Of a DNA stretch of 9,611 nt, positions 7,105 to 9,611 are shown piece by piece. Position 1 is the stretch's first letter. Each line of letters opens with the position of its first letter. The notes under the pieces were generated by a model. The model ran no database searches. It saw nothing but the letters and a program-made list of their open reading frames with translations, and had not been told where the DNA came from. A program made the position numbers and the translations under genes. The stretch spans positions 1 through 9,611 of the forward strand of contig JAPPDO010000221.1 of the NCBI GenBank assembly GCA_028821635.1, in the 5' to 3' direction. Source of the stretch: Ekhidna sp. GTDB taxonomy: Bacteria; Bacteroidota; Bacteroidia; Cytophagales; Cyclobacteriaceae.

Positions 7105-7345
7105 TTATATTGTAATTAAATGTGGATACACATCGCCAGTTGTGTAGTCATCCCAAATTAGTATTAAATATCTGGAGTTTGGTGCATGAGCGTCAAATGA
7201 TTTGACAAATCTATCAAAGTGATCAATTATATTGTTCACTGAAGAAGGATGACGGTAGTTCCCCTCGGCAAAACAAATCATTACTTTTTGCTCGCAGTTA
7301 GCCACTAGAAACTTTTCAAAATCAACTTTTAGATCATGTTCCTTC
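7105..7345 (-). pseudogene. partial copy of the 177-aa gene (C-terminal third only)
   Basis: A truncated duplicate of the gene at 7815-8348. The open frame reads KEHDLKVDFEKFLVANCEQK and on to the end WDDYTTGDVYPHLITI, matching the last ~80 residues of the intact protein with changes such as I-to-V and R-to-D. Homology begins at 7345; the codon immediately before it is TAG, so nothing upstream is joined in frame. The stop is TAA, just past the point where similarity to the intact copy ends. The piece lacks the acidic E-x-L-A-L-E-S-E stretch of the full protein, the part most likely to be an active site. A GTG at 7305 could start a 66-aa peptide, but it has no ribosome binding site, so I treat it as a relic. 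The frame has no internal stop, so the duplication is either fairly recent or under some selection. Confidence 0.75.
7110..7345 (-). repeat. 236-bp direct repeat, copy A (broken gene copy)
   Basis: Aligns without gaps to 7820-8055 at a constant offset of 710 bases, with about 20 mismatches counted by eye (roughly 91% identity). Same orientation as copy B. Identity stops sharply at both ends. Confidence 0.9.
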
Positions 7346-7384
7346 TAAAAATGTTACACTATTTTACTTTCCGTGTTTATGATT

Positions 7385-7693
7385 TTATAATGCCAATGCC
7401 GCTCCAATTCCTGCAAAAACAACTAATAAGAGAATAATTCCTATTAATGAAATAATTAATCCTGCTATAGCCATTCCTCTAGGGCTTTTAAAAACTCCAA
7501 CGAACGATAAGATTAATCCTAAAGCCCAAACCGTCCAACCAAGTATAGGAACCCAGCCAACGAATAAGGCAATTATCGCTAATACAAAACCAGCTATCCC
7601 AAGACCGTTAGATTTAGATTCTTTCTCTTGCTGATTAATGATAATAGTTTGTCCTGAGCTAGTTTGCTCATTAGTCTTTACTTTTTCTTGCAT
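7385..7693 (-). CDS. small glycine-rich membrane protein, DUF4190-like
   Basis: A 102-aa protein. Residues 1-29 are a polar Gln/Lys/Ser-rich cytoplasmic-type tail (MQEKVKTNEQTSSGQ...). Residues 30-100 are two hydrophobic hairpins: GLGIAGFVLAIIALFVGWVPILGW, then WALGLILSFVGVFKSPRG, then MAIAGLIISLIGIILLLVVF. The G-x-I-A-G-[FL]-x-L/I motif appears twice (residues 30-36 and 73-79), an internal repeat seen in DUF4190-type and similar small bacterial membrane proteins. Such proteins have no firm biochemical role. The gene sits between the intact and broken copies of the 177-aa gene. A TATATTTG -7 element lies about 40 bases upstream, so it can be transcribed on its own. Assignment to DUF4190 is by pattern recall, moderate certainty; the membrane topology is clear. 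Confidence 0.8.
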   Translation of the reverse strand: MQEKVKTNEQTSSGQTIIINQQEKESKSNGLGIAGFVLAIIALFVGWVPILGWTVWALGLILSFVGVFKSPRGMAIAGLIISLIGIILLLVVFAGIGAALAL

Positions 7694-7732
7694 AATATGT
7701 AAACTTAATGTTATATTAATTTTATTTTAGTA

Positions 7733-7740
7733 CAAATATA
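7733..7740 (-). promoter_or_regulatory. -7 element TATATTTG before the small membrane-protein gene
   Basis: A perfect TAnnTTTG box 40 bases before the ATG at 7693. No clear TTTG is seen 19-21 bases upstream, so only the -7 half is supported. A similar TATATTTA occurs in the leader of the 177-aa gene (8373-8380). Confidence 0.4.
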
Positions 7741-7814
7741 ACACTTATATGATGCTTACACTCGTTGTCTATGTTAAATAATACTTTTAGCATTTTGTTA
7801 TAATTATGAAAAAG

Positions 7815-8348
7815 TCAAGTTGTAATTAAATGTGGATACACATCACCAGTTGTGTAGTCATCCCAAATTAGTATTAAGTATCTAGAGTTTGGTGCATGAG
7901 CCCGAAATGATTTTATAAATCTATCAAAGTGGTCAATTATATTGTTCACTGAGGAAGGATGGTTGAAGTTACCCTCGGCAAAACAAATCATTATTTTTTG
8001 CTCGCAGTTAGCCGCTAGAAGCTTTTCAAAATCAACTTTTAAATCACGTTCCTTCCTTGCGCTTAACTCACTTTCAAGTGCTAGTTCAACAGTTCGTAGG
8101 TAACCTTCGTCATTGTTCGTATAAGCAACCAAATCAAATAACCATTCGGCATCATGCTCAGAGGAGGATACAAGAAAGCCATGCCCCTTTAATACCTCAC
8201 CAATTCGATGTTTAATCTCTTTTGTTATGTTCGTATTCGTTTTTTCTTCTTTCTCCCACCCAAAATATTCTTTGGCAAGTGATTCAAAGGTTTTGAAAAT
8301 CTTGTTTTCGAGTTCATTAGGGTCTGTGAAGTTGTTTTTTATATCCAT
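7815..8348 (-). CDS. unknown 177-aa protein, possible PD-(D/E)XK-like core
   Basis: A 177-aa soluble protein with no signal or membrane segment. The N-terminal ~55 residues are helical and charged (ELENKIFKTFESLAKEYFGW). Next comes EWLFDLVAY (68-76), a strand carrying Asp72, then TVELALESEL (86-95) with three acidic residues, then a helix with the DFEKLL motif (106-111), a strand KIMICFAEG (118-126), a helix VNNIIDHFDRF (134-144) and a final strand RYLILIWDDY (156-165). The order Asp on a strand, E-x-x-x-E on the next strand, a D-F-x-K-L-L helix, then a hydrophobic strand resembles PD-(D/E)XK nuclease-like proteins, but the usual E-x-K lysine is absent, so enzymatic activity is doubtful. This fold call is inference. 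Its last third is duplicated 710 bases downstream. A TATATTTA box lies about 25 bases before the ATG. Confidence 0.75.
   Translation of the reverse strand: MDIKNNFTDPNELENKIFKTFESLAKEYFGWEKEEKTNTNITKEIKHRIGEVLKGHGFLVSSSEHDAEWLFDLVAYTNNDEGYLRTVELALESELSARKERDLKVDFEKLLAANCEQKIMICFAEGNFNHPSSVNNIIDHFDRFIKSFRAHAPNSRYLILIWDDYTTGDVYPHLITT
7820..8055 (-). repeat. 236-bp direct repeat, copy B (inside intact gene)
   Basis: The part of the 177-aa gene from the codons for K-E-R-D-L-K to just before the stop. It matches copy A at 7110-7345 base for base apart from about 20 substitutions and no indels. The two copies frame 474 bases holding the small membrane-protein gene. Confidence 0.9.
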
Positions 8349-8558
8349 AATATAATTTATTTCATTTCAGTGTAAATATAATGCTTATCATAAGAAAGTA
8401 AGTATTTTATTTTATGATGCACAGCAAAAAAGTGTCTTATACCTATCAGTTCAAATAGCAAAACAACCATCAAGAAGCTCTCTCTGAGTATGTAATAACA
8501 GCACCCGACCACTTTCTTTACGATTCTACCCCCACATTCGGAACGCAATAAAAACATC

Positions 8559-9611
8559 TCAAAAAACCTCAATCCTCAATACATCTTCTTTGTTTTTAAC
8601 ACTGAACTTTTCTGAGATACGATAACCAACGAGCCATGCGATCTGCCCTCCGATCTCAAGCACCAGGATCTCCTCCTTGAGCGCAGTCGGAACTTTCTCA
8701 TCAATCAGGAAATCACTGATCTTCTTCCTGCCTTTCATTCCGAATGGGATAAAAACATCCCCCCTCTCCCATCTTCTGATTTTCATCGGGAAAGAAACCT
8801 GAGACTTTTCGAGCAAAGCCACATTGTTACCCTGATTAAGTGATTTATCTGAAAGATTCGTGCCTTCTACAACAAAATCACGCCCTGCAAATCGGTAAGT
8901 CCCCTCTGATTTTATGATGAACTCCCGGCTTTGATCTTCTGTTTTATTACGTCTGATAAAAAGCGAGTTGCGATCCATCATTACCGTGTAATCCTCTTCG
9001 GGAAAAACCTTCCCCGGCTTATTCCGGGCTTCAAATATTTCTTTGACTGTTTTGTAGTTGAAGCCATACGCTGCAAGAAATTCTAATAAAACAATTACAT
9101 CGCTTTGTCCCTGAATCCAGTTTAGCTTTAGCTCGCCGGAAGGTCTATCGAAAAACGCTTGCTTCACTTCTTCCACTCTTCTCAATACCATTTCAGAAAG
9201 CAACTGCATTCGCCCTTGCGTGTCTCTGTAAGTGTTCAGTAAGGATGGATTGATTTCTTTCAACTTTGGAATAACGTTTAATCTGATCTTATTTCGATTG
9301 TAATCGGTACTTAGATTGGATTGGTCCTCTCTCCATTTCAATCTCCTTTTTTGTGCGTATTCAATCAACTGCTTTTTTGTGGAAAACAGTATCGGACGGA
9401 TGATGTCATCACTCCGGGGAGCAATGCCTTTTAATCCTTTTATTCCCGTACCACGGGTCAAATTGAAAAGGGTCGTTTCTAAGGAATCATCCAAATGATG
9501 CGCTGTTGCCACTTTTGAGTATCCATTTTTGTCTTTCAATTCTTTAAACCATGCGTAGCGCCGCTCCCTTGCTTCCAATTGGATTGACCCCCCTTCTATC
9601 TTAATCTTTTT
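8559..9611 (-). CDS. tilS: tRNA(Ile)-lysidine synthase, C-terminal part (runs off window)
   Basis: TilS converts the CAU anticodon wobble cytidine of tRNA-Ile to lysidine using ATP and lysine, an essential step for reading AUA codons. The window holds 350 codons; the frame stays open to the right edge (KKIKIEGGSIQLEARERRYAW...), and the N-terminal SGGxDS ATP-pyrophosphatase loop is outside, so the start is beyond the window. Visible family marks are ARERRYAWF, HHLDDSLETTLFNLTRGTGIKGL (numbering from E-A-R-E: about 27-49), REDQSNLSTDYNRNKIR (83-99), which is the conserved D-x-S-N...R-N-x-I-R segment, and the C-terminal tRNA-binding region WERGDVFIPFGMKGRKKISD (270-289) ending VLRIEVF. A TTG at 9578 is not the real start. 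It marks the conserved chromosome on this side; its orientation matches all other genes, but the 210-base gap suggests it is not cotranscribed with the 177-aa gene. Confidence 0.95.
   Translation of the reverse strand, partial: KKIKIEGGSIQLEARERRYAWFKELKDKNGYSKVATAHHLDDSLETTLFNLTRGTGIKGLKGIAPRSDDIIRPILFSTKKQLIEYAQKRRLKWREDQSNLSTDYNRNKIRLNVIPKLKEINPSLLNTYRDTQGRMQLLSEMVLRRVEEVKQAFFDRPSGELKLNWIQGQSDVIVLLEFLAAYGFNYKTVKEIFEARNKPGKVFPEEDYTVMMDRNSLFIRRNKTEDQSREFIIKSEGTYRFAGRDFVVEGTNLSDKSLNQGNNVALLEKSQVSFPMKIRRWERGDVFIPFGMKGRKKISDFLIDEKVPTALKEEILVLEIGGQIAWLVGYRISEKFSVKNKEDVLRIEVF

Noticed and set aside
8357..8572. Minus-strand open frame of 71 codons after tilS
   Set aside because: It begins inside the tilS end, has no ribosome site, and reads like translated spacer with scattered Cys, Tyr and His.
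9316..9498. Plus-strand open frame within tilS
   Set aside because: It is antisense to conserved tilS motifs, a shadow frame.

Overview
The window looks like chromosomal DNA from a member of the Bacteroidota, possibly a Cytophagales-like marine or soil bacterium. The reasons are a Bacteroidota-style outer-membrane beta-barrel protein, a lipoprotein with an acidic/lysine stretch after the lipobox cysteine, few Shine-Dalgarno sequences, and several TAnnTTTG-type -7 elements upstream of genes. Species cannot be told from the sequence alone. Every supported gene lies on the minus strand, so the window reads from right to left.

Right edge (8559-9611): the 3' part of tilS, the tRNA(Ile)-lysidine synthase, running off the window. 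Left part (200-2444): a sugar-uptake and phosphorylation pair, a sugar-porter MFS transporter followed after one base by a PfkB-family fructokinase-like kinase. These two ends look like normal chromosome, with mixed base composition.

Middle (about 2.6-8.35 kb): an AT-richer accessory stretch of short, poorly known genes arranged as small modules. In transcription order these are: (a) a 177-aa protein with a possible PD-(D/E)XK-like core, then a small glycine-rich membrane protein, then a broken copy of the last third of the 177-aa gene; (b) a winged-helix-like small protein whose gene overlaps by 4 bases that of a three-helix membrane protein; (c) two overlapping genes of unknown function (228 and 176 aa); (d) a lipoprotein with a cationic/hydrophobic C-terminus followed closely by an outer-membrane barrel protein; (e) a short lysine-tailed ORF that looks like a small antitoxin-type protein with a probable one-base frame disruption at its start.

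The most notable structures are the 236-bp direct repeat made by the partial gene copy (7110-7345 and 7820-8055), the unknown translationally coupled pairs at 4714-5921 and 6167-7047, and the lipoprotein/barrel pair. No tRNA, rRNA, CRISPR array, integrase or transposase was seen, and no gene-free stretch exceeds 300 bases.
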